Shown here: piece by piece, positions 28,517 through 36,976 of the stretch
How the letters are laid out: each line of letters opens with the position of its first letter
Position numbering within the stretch: position 1 is the stretch's first letter
NCBI GenBank assembly: GCA_013361095.1
Contig: JAATWA010000001.1
Coordinates: 3,317,001 to 3,381,000, forward strand
Reading direction: 5' to 3'
Origin: Pseudanabaena biceps
GTDB lineage: Bacteria > Cyanobacteriota > Cyanobacteriia > Pseudanabaenales > Pseudanabaenaceae
Length of the DNA stretch: 64,000 bases
Translations under genes and position numbers: made by a program
The notes under the pieces: generated by a model
Told to the model about the DNA's origin: nothing
The model's input: the letters and a program-made list of their open reading frames with translations, nothing else
Databases searched by the model: none

Positions 28517-29431
28517 CTAATCACTTAGCATAGGTTTTTCTGCAAGACTTTGAAAATATAGGTAGCCCGCAGAGATGAGAAAACTAAAATAGGCGATCGC
28601 TTGTCCTAGAAATAGGCGATCGCGAAATCCAAACATGGCTTTGAGCAATATTCCAGGGAATTGCTTGTCGGGTAAGACATCATGAACATCCCAAACTAAG
28701 TCACCTAATAAACAAGAACTCAATTCAACAGAATCATGGGGAAAACAGATAGAAGTTTGGGAGATGTCAGCATAGGCGGCGACCGCTTTGTCGAGATGCC
28801 CGATCGCACTAATGACTAGCCCTGCAACGATAAGTAATAAGAAAATGCCCATCGCTTGAAAGAAGGCTTTTAGATTGATCCGAATCCCGAACTGAAATAG
28901 AGCAATCCCGATCGCCACTGCACCGACTAAGCCCGCGATCGCGCCTAAAATTGGAGCTAGTCCTGCCTGTAACTTGGCAGAAATAAAAATTACTACTTCA
29001 AAACCTTCTCTCAAAACTGCAATTAAGATGAGCGTAAATACTGCCCAACCTGCACTGCTTTCATTGGCGATCGCCTTACCGATTTTCCCCTCGATTTCAC
29101 CCTTTAGTGTCTTAGCATTTTCAGTCATCCACACCAACATCCAACTCAACATGGCGATCGCGATAATTCCTAAAGCTCCTTGCCAAAGCTGTCCATAAAA
29201 AGCTGCTTGCAATGGTTCTGTATTCTCAACTCGTTGAAAGAACCAATTAAGCAATATTCCTACAATCACACTGGCGAATATGCCAGTGCCGATGCCGCCA
29301 AACACCCAAGGATTGAGCGCACTGCGATTGGCTTTTTTGAGATATGCCATCACAATTCCCACAACGAGGGCGGCTTCGACTCCTTCGCGCAAAGTAATTG
29401 CAAAAATTGGTAAAGCTGCACTAAAGTCCAT
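28517..29431 (-). CDS. FTR1-family high-affinity iron permease
   Basis: 304 residues with about seven membrane helices. The two iron-binding REGxE motifs are present: LREGVEAALVVG near the start and LREGFEVVIF in the middle. It probably moves Fe into the cell. ATG 29431 (MDFSAALPIFAITLREG) fits family starts; the frame is open to 29470 and a longer start cannot be excluded. No OfeT/EfeO-type partner is adjacent. A hairpin element separates it from the upstream gene. Confidence 0.87.
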   Translation of the reverse strand: MDFSAALPIFAITLREGVEAALVVGIVMAYLKKANRSALNPWVFGGIGTGIFASVIVGILLNWFFQRVENTEPLQAAFYGQLWQGALGIIAIAMLSWMLVWMTENAKTLKGEIEGKIGKAIANESSAGWAVFTLILIAVLREGFEVVIFISAKLQAGLAPILGAIAGLVGAVAIGIALFQFGIRINLKAFFQAMGIFLLLIVAGLVISAIGHLDKAVAAYADISQTSICFPHDSVELSSCLLGDLVWDVHDVLPDKQFPGILLKAMFGFRDRLFLGQAIAYFSFLISAGYLYFQSLAEKPMLSD

Positions 29432-29481
29432 AATCTTAGTTCTATTGAGTTTTTGAGCTATAGTCATCAATTTTAGGACAA

Positions 29482-29542
29482 AGCCAAAAAGCCAAAGAGA
29501 GTTGTGGCACTTTGCGCCACAACTCTCTTTGGCTTTTTGGCT
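29482..29542. repeat. Hairpin element, 27-bp stem (flank type A)
   Basis: Arms 29482-29508 and 29516-29542; the tip ACTTTGC is a decayed GC-TTT-GC. The left flank TTTTAGGACAAA matches type A elements. It ends 2 bp from the stop codon of the next gene at 29545. Confidence 0.88.
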
Positions 29543-29544
29543 AT

Positions 29545-30051
29545 CTACGGCTCTAGTTGATGCAAAAGTGCCAATTGATAATAGCTTTCGGCATGGGCGA
29601 TCGCATTTTGTTGTTCTTTTTCTGACAACTCGCGCATGACTTTAGCAGGAATACCCGCCACCACCACACCCTCTGGCACGTCCTTAGTCACCACCGCTCC
29701 CGCACCGACAATGCTCCCTGCACCAATCTTGACTCCTTCTAATAAAATCGCGCCCATGCCAATCAAACATCCCCGCCCAATTTCAGCACAATGAATCACC
29801 GCCCGATGTCCGATCGTCACGTAGTCGCCAATTACTAGAGGCTGATCAGGATCGCCATGTAAGATGGCTCCATCCTGAATATTAGTACAGTAGCCAATAT
29901 CCATACGATTGACATCGGCTCTGATTACAACTTTGTACCAGATATTCACCTGCTCCGAGAGATGGACATCGCCAATAACTACTGCATCGGGAGCGATAAA
30001 AGTAGCCTGAGAAATATTGGGTGTGGCTAGTTGTGAATAGTTTAGTTGCAT
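29545..30051 (-). CDS. Gamma-carbonic anhydrase-like left-handed beta-helix protein
   Basis: 168 residues built from hexapeptide repeats (VVIGDV, VVIRAD, LVIGDY, VTIGHR ...). It has GHRAVIHCAEIGRGCLIGMGA, carrying two of the expected metal-ligand histidines, and a C-terminal helix. It matches the gamma-CA/YrdA/PaaY group, whose members bind Zn or Fe as trimers; true carbonic anhydrase activity varies within the group. It is too short to be CcmM. Monocistronic on the minus strand. Confidence 0.88.
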   Translation of the reverse strand: MQLNYSQLATPNISQATFIAPDAVVIGDVHLSEQVNIWYKVVIRADVNRMDIGYCTNIQDGAILHGDPDQPLVIGDYVTIGHRAVIHCAEIGRGCLIGMGAILLEGVKIGAGSIVGAGAVVTKDVPEGVVVAGIPAKVMRELSEKEQQNAIAHAESYYQLALLHQLEP

Positions 30052-30277
30052 TGGTTTGCAGTTTATGTAATTAGTGCGTTTTTTAATAACTGTGACACGC
30101 TACTTATCATATGTTTTCCTGTTTATTTTATGATCTAGTAGAGTGTTATGGGCGGCGCAAAGCGCTCTCACTCTACCTAATATTTTCTTTTACAATCCAT
30201 TACCGATCGCAAAAAATGCTTACCAAAAATAGGGATAGAATAACTGACTATCTGTTTGTATATTGTTGACGATCGCC

Positions 30278-30835
30278 TTAAAAATTGAGCCAATCAAAAA
30301 TTTGTGTGACGGTTAAAGTTAAGTCAACTCCACTGAGAACAGGTATAGACTGCGAACCTTTATACATCTGAATGCGGCGATCGCTAGATATGACAAAAAT
30401 ATTCTGTTCTTCAGGATCGAGCATCCAACCTAACTCCGTACCATTTTCAATACAGTGCAATATATTTGCTAAAACTTTGTTAGGGCTTTGTCTTGGTGAA
30501 AGAATTTCAATTGTCCAATCGGGATAAGTCAAAAATTTATTTGCTATTTGTCCATCAGGATCGCGGGGAATCCTTTCCCAACGAAATACAGCAATATCAG
30601 GAACAATTGATGCGCCGCCGAAGGTACAGCGCAGTTCTGGAAAAGCATAGGCGATCTTAGAAAATTTAACTACTTGGTTGATACCTTCGCCAAGTGCGCC
30701 TTGCAATAGGCTATGTTTACCCTGTGGCATTGCTTTTTGACTGATTTTGTTATTGATAAATTCTGAAGCAGGTTTGGTCTCAGGTCGTTCTAGAAATGTT
30801 TCTAGAGTATGGGGTTTTGCTGCTGTGATGACCAT
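30278..30835 (-). CDS. Uma2-family putative nuclease (DUF820)
   Basis: 185 residues. The pattern is that of Uma2: SIVPDIAVFRWERIP, then YPDWTIEILSPRQSPNKVLANI and MLDPEEQNIFVI. It is a PD-(D/E)XK-like fold of unknown function, common in cyanobacteria. It lies 127 bp downstream of the DUF2887 gene on the same strand. The ~226 bp on its 3' side towards the gamma-CA gene show no clear feature beyond a short GGCGGCGCAAAGCGC fragment near 30151. Confidence 0.88.
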   Translation of the reverse strand: MVITAAKPHTLETFLERPETKPASEFINNKISQKAMPQGKHSLLQGALGEGINQVVKFSKIAYAFPELRCTFGGASIVPDIAVFRWERIPRDPDGQIANKFLTYPDWTIEILSPRQSPNKVLANILHCIENGTELGWMLDPEEQNIFVISSDRRIQMYKGSQSIPVLSGVDLTLTVTQIFDWLNF

Positions 30836-30962
30836 GTATTTTTCCCTTTACCTTTTTACTTGTCCCTTTTTACTTTATAACCCATTCCCGATCGCAAAGA
30901 AAGCCGACCAGTAATTAGGATGGTGGCGAATTTTAATTTAGGTAATGCTGCGCCCAAACCCA

Positions 30963-31850
30963 CTACTGTCTACTTTTTAACCACGCATCTAAATCCGCCA
31001 CCTTCTCAAAATCCAACACCGCCTCCGCCAACTCCTGCAATTGCTCCGCCGACAACTTTTCCAAGCGTTTCACAGTCTTCAGCGTTACCTTGCCAAATTT
31101 TCGTGTCAGCAGCTTTGATGCAAACTGCTTTAGTCCCAGAACCTGCCCACGCTGCGTCCCGATTTTTACACCCTCAAGCTTGCCCTCAAGTTTGCCCTCA
31201 AGTTTGCCCTCAAGTTTGCCCTCAAGTTTTGCCTCCCGATATACCCTTGTTTTCTTGAGATCACCTAACGTAAACATCGCTTCAACCTCCTCTCGACTCA
31301 TTTGGGGAAACTTGTACAGCAAAACTGTCTCAATAAATTCTATCATCCTCTCGCGATCCACTTGTCCCACTCGATCAGCTAACTGATGCGCTAAGGCTAT
31401 GGTTTCCTTCTTGGGCGCAACGATCAGCTTCACAAGTCCCAAACTCGGTGACTCAGACTCTGGTAACTCATCCAGATAGATTCGTTCAATATGCCCACCA
31501 GCAAATAGCGCCCTAAATTGTTTAGGGATTTCAGGCTCAATGCTTCGTTTGGCAAAAATTGCGACCGCTTGCCAATCATGCTCTGGCTTGTACTGACTCA
31601 AATATAGAAATATCTCACCGATAAATTCCCAATAAAATTCGGCTCGTTTTTGAAATTGAACCTCCACAAACCAGATATTTTTATCAACTGAATCTGGGAT
31701 AAAAATGCCATCAAAGCGAAAGGCTTTTTCCTTGATCTCCACTGAGGTAAAGCGATAGCCTACTGCGGTTTCGGGTGGTAGTCCTACTATTTCAAACATT
31801 AACCCCTCAAAGGTTTGAAATAGCTGAAAGAAGATCGTGTCAGTTCGCAT
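30963..31850 (-). CDS. DUF2887 / Rpn-like PD-(D/E)XK nuclease-family protein
   Basis: 295 residues. The N-terminal nuclease-like core reads DTIFFQLFQTFEGLMFEIVG, RFDGIFIP and the acidic EVQFQKR, the layout of Rpn/DUF2887 (transposase_31-like) proteins. A middle region and KLEG repeats (residues ~205-225) form a charged linker, and a helical C-terminal part contains LKQFASKLLTRKFG. Rpn relatives promote RecA-independent recombination; this member is uncharacterised. The Lys of the usual ExK is Gln here, as in many of the family. Confidence 0.82.
   Translation of the reverse strand: MRTDTIFFQLFQTFEGLMFEIVGLPPETAVGYRFTSVEIKEKAFRFDGIFIPDSVDKNIWFVEVQFQKRAEFYWEFIGEIFLYLSQYKPEHDWQAVAIFAKRSIEPEIPKQFRALFAGGHIERIYLDELPESESPSLGLVKLIVAPKKETIALAHQLADRVGQVDRERMIEFIETVLLYKFPQMSREEVEAMFTLGDLKKTRVYREAKLEGKLEGKLEGKLEGKLEGVKIGTQRGQVLGLKQFASKLLTRKFGKVTLKTVKRLEKLSAEQLQELAEAVLDFEKVADLDAWLKSRQ
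31171..31233. repeat. 12-bp tandem repeat inside the DUF2887 gene
   Basis: About five units of GCCCTCAAGTTT (minus strand AAACTTGAGGGC) encode repeated KLEG. The period is 12, so unit gain or loss keeps the frame. Confidence 0.9.
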
Positions 31851-31945
31851 TTGCTTATTTTAGCGAATTTTATACGCAGGAGTGCAAGAATACCACCACC
31901 ATTTAAGCAGATCAGTGCGATCGCCAATGTGAAAGCCAGCCTAAG

Positions 31946-32030
31946 GCAATTCTCATCACGAAACCAATTTTGGAGTTTTCAGCGCCGAAGGCGCTGAAAA
32001 CTCCAAAATTGGTTTCGTGATGAGAATTGC
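31946..32030. repeat. Perfect 41-bp hairpin element (flank type D)
   Basis: Arms 31946-31986 and 31990-32030 pair without a mismatch around loop GAA. Arm sequence and surrounding GTGAAAGCCAGCC (31930-31942) relate it to the double hairpin at 13172-13268. Confidence 0.93.
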
Positions 32031-32032
32031 TG

Positions 32033-32069
32033 ACAAAAGAGCCACCTACTTAGCAGGTGACTCTTTTGT
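32033..32069 (-). terminator. chlD terminator
   Basis: A 15-bp stem with one mismatch (32033-32047/32055-32069) lies 4 bp after the chlD stop. On the minus strand its right arm ends in CTCTTTTGT. Confidence 0.75.
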
Positions 32070-32072
32070 GAG

Positions 32073-34118
32073 TTAGTTTCGTAAATCCGCGATCGCATTT
32101 AGCGCCACACTAGCGATCGCTTGGTCAGTTGCCTTGGGCAGATGGTAATACTTACCACCACCTGCGGCAGCAAGTTCTTTCGCAAAGCCAGTGGATACAA
32201 ATTTGTTTTCTGTATCAATCACCAAAAGTCCTAGTTTTAGAGCGCGAATTTTGCGGCAAATATCGATTATTTCGGCTTTGATATCAGGCTTGTTTTCAGG
32301 ATCAATTGGTTCACCCTGCGATCGCGCCAGTGGCACATTACCGCGTCCATCGGTAATTGCCACAATCGTCACAGAGCCGACATCGCCTGACTGCTGGGCA
32401 TTTAAGCCAACTCTCACCGCCTGTGTCAGCCCATGAGCCAAAGGCGAACCACCACCACAGGGCATAGTATCTAGACGACGACGCGCCGCTTCAATGGAAC
32501 GGGTGGGCGGTAGAAGTACATCCGCTTTTTCGCCTCGAAAGGGAATGAGGGAAATCTGGTCACGATTTTGATAGCTGTCGGTCAGCATCCGCAAAGCCGC
32601 ACCCTTAGCCGATTGCATCCGATTTAGCGCCATTGAACCTGACGCATCCACCAAAAATATAGTTAAGGCTCCTGCTTTGCGAGCCAACTTTTTGGCTCTG
32701 ATATCCACATCTTCCACAATAACTTTGCGGTGTGGTTGGCGCAATCTTCTCGACTTTTGGTAAGGAGCTGAGGCGCGGAGAGTGGCATCTACGGCAATGC
32801 GATCGCTTTTGCCTTGAGGTAGTACGGGCTTAATGTAGCGCCCCCTTTCGCGAGAATAAATCAAACTGCGGGTGCCTGATCTGCCCTGCTTTTGCATCGA
32901 CTGCGCGAAGAAAAGCACTTCAGGATCGAGGATCACGCCTTCAGGATCAAACACAAACTCTTCAGGAATTTCAGGGGATTCGTCTTCTTGTTCTTGCTCC
33001 TGTTCCTGATCTTCTTGTTCTTCATCGCGTTCCTGTTCCCCCTCATCTTGGTCTTGGGGAGGTGGCGGCGCTTGCTGTTGTTGCTGCTGTTCAGGTTGTT
33101 GTTGATCAGGAGAAAGTGGCGATCGCGGCACGATCACTAACTCCACAGCCTGACGCAAATCATCCGCATTAACCTGAGTCCGACTGTCCAAAGCGGCCGC
33201 CGCCTTAGCGACCCGCAACGCAAATAATTCTGCCCGATGTCCTTGCACACCGCCACGCACTGCTTCCGCAACAAGGTATTGAATTTGCGCCCTAGAAATC
33301 GAGACATCAGTCATCCATTCCCGCGCTAATAAAATCTGTGTCCGCAGATTTTCAATATCAGTGTCATAGGTACTCAAAAAAGCTTCAGGAGAACTGGCAT
33401 AGCCCAACACCATATCTACTGCTTCCACCCGTTGATCTAGAGAAAGCACGCTGTCAGCCGAAAGATTGATCGCAATTCGATCCATCAAATGCTGCCCTAA
33501 CACTCCTTCTTCTGGGTTATAAGTCGCTATTAGCAAAGGTTGACAAGGATGTTGATAGCTAATTCCTTCACGTTCCACTTGGTTATAACCAGTGGATAGA
33601 ACTGAAAGCAGTAAATTAGAAATCTGTGGATCGAGAAGGTTGATTTCATCGATGTATAGAACCCCACGATGGGCTTCCGCTAATAACCCTGGTTGAAATA
33701 TGGTTTGTCCTTCTCGTACAGAACGGCTCACATCAACCGAGCCAATCAATCGATCTTCTGTAATGCCTAAGGGAATTTGTACGAATGGCGCGGGAATAAC
33801 TTTAGTCGCGATTTGGCTTGGCTCTTGATCTAGCATCGCCTTGACTAGAGCATCATCCCAAGTGTCAGGTTGTGTCGGATCGCAATTGCTAAGGGACTCA
33901 ACGGCAACTTCAATGGGAGGTAACAAAGCATGAATACCTCGTGCCAGCACCGATTTTGCTGTGCCGCGTCTCCCCGCAAGGGCAATCCCTCCAATACATG
34001 GGTCGATCGCAGCTAATAGTAATGCAGTTTTGATTGCTTCTTGTCCGACTACTGCGGCTAGGGGAAAAGCGATCGGAGTACTGGAGATGTTGGGGGTGAG
34101 GATTGGCGAGGCTACCAT
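32073..34118 (-). CDS. chlD: Magnesium chelatase subunit D
   Basis: 681 residues. ChlD forms the AAA+ platform with ChlI that drives Mg insertion into protoporphyrin IX, the first committed step to chlorophyll. Domains: AAA+ (about 1-335) with degenerate P-loop AGRRGTAKS, a Pro/Gln-rich then Glu/Asp-rich linker (about 345-395), and a C-terminal vWA domain with MIDAS DASGSMA. Length and order match cyanobacterial ChlD. It stands alone, with its own terminator. Confidence 0.96.
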   Translation of the reverse strand: MVASPILTPNISSTPIAFPLAAVVGQEAIKTALLLAAIDPCIGGIALAGRRGTAKSVLARGIHALLPPIEVAVESLSNCDPTQPDTWDDALVKAMLDQEPSQIATKVIPAPFVQIPLGITEDRLIGSVDVSRSVREGQTIFQPGLLAEAHRGVLYIDEINLLDPQISNLLLSVLSTGYNQVEREGISYQHPCQPLLIATYNPEEGVLGQHLMDRIAINLSADSVLSLDQRVEAVDMVLGYASSPEAFLSTYDTDIENLRTQILLAREWMTDVSISRAQIQYLVAEAVRGGVQGHRAELFALRVAKAAAALDSRTQVNADDLRQAVELVIVPRSPLSPDQQQPEQQQQQQAPPPPQDQDEGEQERDEEQEDQEQEQEQEDESPEIPEEFVFDPEGVILDPEVLFFAQSMQKQGRSGTRSLIYSRERGRYIKPVLPQGKSDRIAVDATLRASAPYQKSRRLRQPHRKVIVEDVDIRAKKLARKAGALTIFLVDASGSMALNRMQSAKGAALRMLTDSYQNRDQISLIPFRGEKADVLLPPTRSIEAARRRLDTMPCGGGSPLAHGLTQAVRVGLNAQQSGDVGSVTIVAITDGRGNVPLARSQGEPIDPENKPDIKAEIIDICRKIRALKLGLLVIDTENKFVSTGFAKELAAAGGGKYYHLPKATDQAIASVALNAIADLRN

Positions 34119-34211
34119 TTATCGATTTATGGGATAGAGAATATAAAAAAGTGAAAAGTGAAATTTTAATCTTTAGGTCAATTATAGCTGTCGCCAGTCT
34201 TGTTAAGACAT

Positions 34212-34333
34212 AAAACCCGAATGGTGTGAGGCGGCGCTTCGCGCCGCCTCACACCATTCGGGTTTTGATAAAGTTGCGGCGCTTCGCGCCACACCATTCG
34301 GATTTTGATAAAGTTGCGACGCTTCGCGCCACA
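34212..34333. repeat. Hairpin element with a decayed tandem extension
   Basis: Perfect 26-bp stem (34212-34237/34241-34266, loop TTC). The right arm and its tail (CACCATTCGGRTTTTGATAA + AGTTGCGRCGCTTCGCGCC) are then repeated almost unchanged up to about 34333, giving about 2.5 direct units and ending 8 bp from the rqcH stop. Confidence 0.85.
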
Positions 34334-34341
34334 TGATGCGG

Positions 34342-36141
34342 CTATGGATTTCTTAGACTAGATGGCTGACCCCAAATAATTTTTTCATGGGTATAGACGA
34401 CCATCCCTGGCTTTGCCCCTTTGGGCTTGAACACATACTTAGGAGTCGTGCAGACAATCGGAACTTGATCGCTCTGTCTAGCGCGACTGTAGTAAGCGGC
34501 ATAGTTAGCGGCAGTCTGCAAATCTTGATCGTCAGCGATCGCACCCGCAGGTAAACGCAGCAACACATGACTGCCCGAAATTTCTTGAGCATGGAGCCAG
34601 AGATCGTATTCTCCCGCGATCCGAAAGGAAATCAAATCATTTTGATAATTATTTCTTCCCACCCAAACTTCAAATCCATTGGCAGTCGTGAAACGATGAC
34701 AGTCTGGTGTTTCTTCTTGCTTGCTGCGAGAGTTCTTATTCTTGCCACCTTTAGTATTTTTTTGTGTATTTTTTTGACCTTTTAGGCGTGATGCATACTC
34801 TGCCGTAACTTTGAGGTAACCTTGCTGCGTTAACTCGGCACGGATTTCTTGCAAAGCCGAAAGCTCGATTTGTTCTAATAAACTTACTGTTGTGGATACT
34901 TGCTCAAGATAGGCGATTTCCTGCTGCACCGCCTCTAGCAATGGCGCGATCGCGATCGCCGCACGTTTTTGCTTTTGATGTTTTCTATAAAAGGATTGAG
35001 CATTTTGCTGAGCATTTTGAGTGGGATCGAGTGGGATGCTCACTAACTCACTGGAATGAAAATCGGTGAGTTTGATCTCCTTCATGCCAATTTCCCAGAG
35101 ATGCAAATGCGCCATTAACAGGTCAGCTTTATCTTTAAATTCATCAGCTTGAGCCGATAATTTTAAGCGTTCCTGAAATTCCGTTTCTTTAATATTTAGT
35201 TTGGCTAACTGATTGTGAATTGCTTGGCTAATCTGCTGATGCAATTGCTGAAATGCAACTTGCCCTGTTTGTTGAGAATAATAGCGATCGCAAAAAGTAT
35301 TGACTAATAGGGAGGATTTACTTGGATCTGCTAGTTCCAGATCTGCCGAAGAGCTAGGAATAAGCGCATAACCTTTATCTTCTAAATGGGGAGAGAATTG
35401 CTTTTGGTCGATGCAAGTTAGCCAAACTCGCCAAGCCCTATATATTGCTTCCCACTGCATCAAAGTTAAATCTGCCACATTCTGCTCACCATTTACATCC
35501 GCGATCGCCAATAGCGATCGCACCAACGATGAGCTAACCCCACGATAGTTGCTTAATAAATTACGCTTAATTTCTTTGGGTATCAGAATTAAGCGATCGC
35601 GCCAAGATTCAAAGGATTCATTGAGGCTAGGAATTGCTTCGAGGAGGGCTGGCGGTAATTCATAGCGATCGCCTGTTTGGATTGGGCGCACCCGTGATTG
35701 CTTATTACTAACTTGGTGCGCGGCGGTAACAATTTCACCATCGGCATTCACTAAAATGGCATTGCTATATTTGCCCATCACTTCTAAATACAAATGCCAC
35801 TGCACTTGATCGTCAGGACGATTAGCAAATTGCAAATCAACGACGCGCTCCCAAGGGCTAGTTAGTTTGACATTAACTAGAGCTAATCCTGCGACTTGAT
35901 GCAAAATTTGTTGACTAAACGTAAAAGTGTCTGGCTGCTTTGGTGGTGGCGCACATAGATGCAATCTTGCGGATTGGGGATGCCAACACAGCAATAGCCA
36001 TTGCTTTTTTTCAAGGGTGCGTAATTGTAGATGAATAGTGTGGCGATCGCTTTGATGCACCTGCTCTAACCTCGCAGGCACACAAGCTGTATTTAGCTCA
36101 TGGGTGAGAGCCACAAGGGTTGTTAGGTCAGCAGGTTGCAT
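34342..36141 (-). CDS. rqcH: NFACT-family ribosome quality-control protein (RqcH/FbpA-like)
   Basis: 599 residues: NFACT-N domain (1-~230), helix-hairpin-helix and coiled-coil part (about 300-450) and C-terminal NFACT-R RNA-binding domain (about 480-590; VWVGRNNYQNDLISFR, DLWLHAQEISGSHVLLRLP). RqcH recruits tRNA-Ala to stalled 50S subunits for alanine tailing. A basic, Asn/Lys-rich spacer (KNTQKNTKGGKNKNSRSKQ) precedes NFACT-R. The family is sometimes annotated as fibronectin-binding, which is misleading here. Confidence 0.9.
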   Translation of the reverse strand: MQPADLTTLVALTHELNTACVPARLEQVHQSDRHTIHLQLRTLEKKQWLLLCWHPQSARLHLCAPPPKQPDTFTFSQQILHQVAGLALVNVKLTSPWERVVDLQFANRPDDQVQWHLYLEVMGKYSNAILVNADGEIVTAAHQVSNKQSRVRPIQTGDRYELPPALLEAIPSLNESFESWRDRLILIPKEIKRNLLSNYRGVSSSLVRSLLAIADVNGEQNVADLTLMQWEAIYRAWRVWLTCIDQKQFSPHLEDKGYALIPSSSADLELADPSKSSLLVNTFCDRYYSQQTGQVAFQQLHQQISQAIHNQLAKLNIKETEFQERLKLSAQADEFKDKADLLMAHLHLWEIGMKEIKLTDFHSSELVSIPLDPTQNAQQNAQSFYRKHQKQKRAAIAIAPLLEAVQQEIAYLEQVSTTVSLLEQIELSALQEIRAELTQQGYLKVTAEYASRLKGQKNTQKNTKGGKNKNSRSKQEETPDCHRFTTANGFEVWVGRNNYQNDLISFRIAGEYDLWLHAQEISGSHVLLRLPAGAIADDQDLQTAANYAAYYSRARQSDQVPIVCTTPKYVFKPKGAKPGMVVYTHEKIIWGQPSSLRNP

Positions 36142-36177
36142 TTTTATTGTCGTGCGTAAATTAAATATAAAACCCTA

Positions 36178-36286
36178 ATACCAGAACTAAAAATGGCGGA
36201 GCCATTTTTAGTTCTGGTATAAAACCTCTAGCGCACATTGCGTGTGGCAAAAAAATAGAGTGAGCGCAAAGCGCTCACTCTATTTT
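36178..36286. repeat. Two hairpin elements between rqcH and a small gene
   Basis: Perfect stems 36178-36197/36201-36220 (20 bp, loop GGA) and 36252-36267/36271-36286 (16 bp, loop AAA). The flank AAATTAAATATAAAACCC before the first recurs near 55951. Confidence 0.88.
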
Positions 36287-36318
36287 AACTAATGGACGCT
36301 TTTCGTCTCAGCTTGGAG

Positions 36319-36633
36319 TTACTTTTCTGGCTCAGTGCGGGGACGGATTTGTTCAGCTTCAGGACAATCATCGGATACCAATATGTCGCTGGATGCCATA
36401 CCTGTTTTGGTAAAAGATGATAGTCTCTGAGTTACCGCTCCAATACTTTCTAGTCTGACCATTTCCTCCCAAGAGCAAACTTCGTCATCATCTTCAGTTT
36501 CATAGCGGATTGTCACTACGTCTCCTTCAATATCTAGTATTTTGGCTCTTTCTAGCCAACGTCCCTGATCCCTCAGGTAAATCCAAACATCGCTCTTGGC
36601 TTCACAAAGTTGATAAATTTTGCGATGTAGCAT
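36319..36633 (-). CDS. Conserved cyanobacterial protein (DUF6679-like)
   Basis: 104 residues, soluble. MLHRKIYQLCEAKSDVWIYL and the acidic WEEMVRLESIGAVTQRL segment match a small, strongly conserved cyanobacterial family that I recall as DUF6679. The first 65 residues suggest a small beta-barrel (RAKILDIEGDVVTIRYE) and the C-terminal third is variable. The function is unknown and nothing in the neighbourhood explains it. Confidence 0.72.
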   Translation of the reverse strand: MLHRKIYQLCEAKSDVWIYLRDQGRWLERAKILDIEGDVVTIRYETEDDDEVCSWEEMVRLESIGAVTQRLSSFTKTGMASSDILVSDDCPEAEQIRPRTEPEK

Positions 36634-36790
36634 TCGCTTATGTCCTCAGGGTTACATAATTTTTAAGGTTAGAGCATACCGCAAAAGGTAAAGCTAACCA
36701 TTACTATTGTAAACGACTATACAAGCATTTCAATTTTTAAACCAAAGTTATCAGAAATTTGGGTTACAGCGCTTTGCGCTTTCTTAAAAC

Positions 36791-36966
36791 CCAGCAAGAA
36801 TTTTGAAAGGATGGCTTTGCCATCCTTTCAAAATTCTTGCTGGACTTGCATGAATACTTTATAGGCAAGGAGCTTAAGCCCCTTGTTCCATAAGATTTTT
36901 GCGCTATCCCTCGATTAGAGTTCTGCGGTTTAATTTTGATGGCGCGGCTTCGCCGCGCCATCAAAA
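36791..36966. repeat. Two hairpin elements in the 343-bp gap 36634-36976
   Basis: 36791-36815/36819-36843 is a perfect 25-bp stem (loop TTT) with left flank TTACAGCGCTTTGCGCTTTC (type B). 36934-36948/36952-36966 is a perfect 15-bp stem (loop TTC) 11 bp after the vWA-OmpA stop, probably its terminator. Confidence 0.87.
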
Positions 36967-36976
36967 ATCTGCTTCT

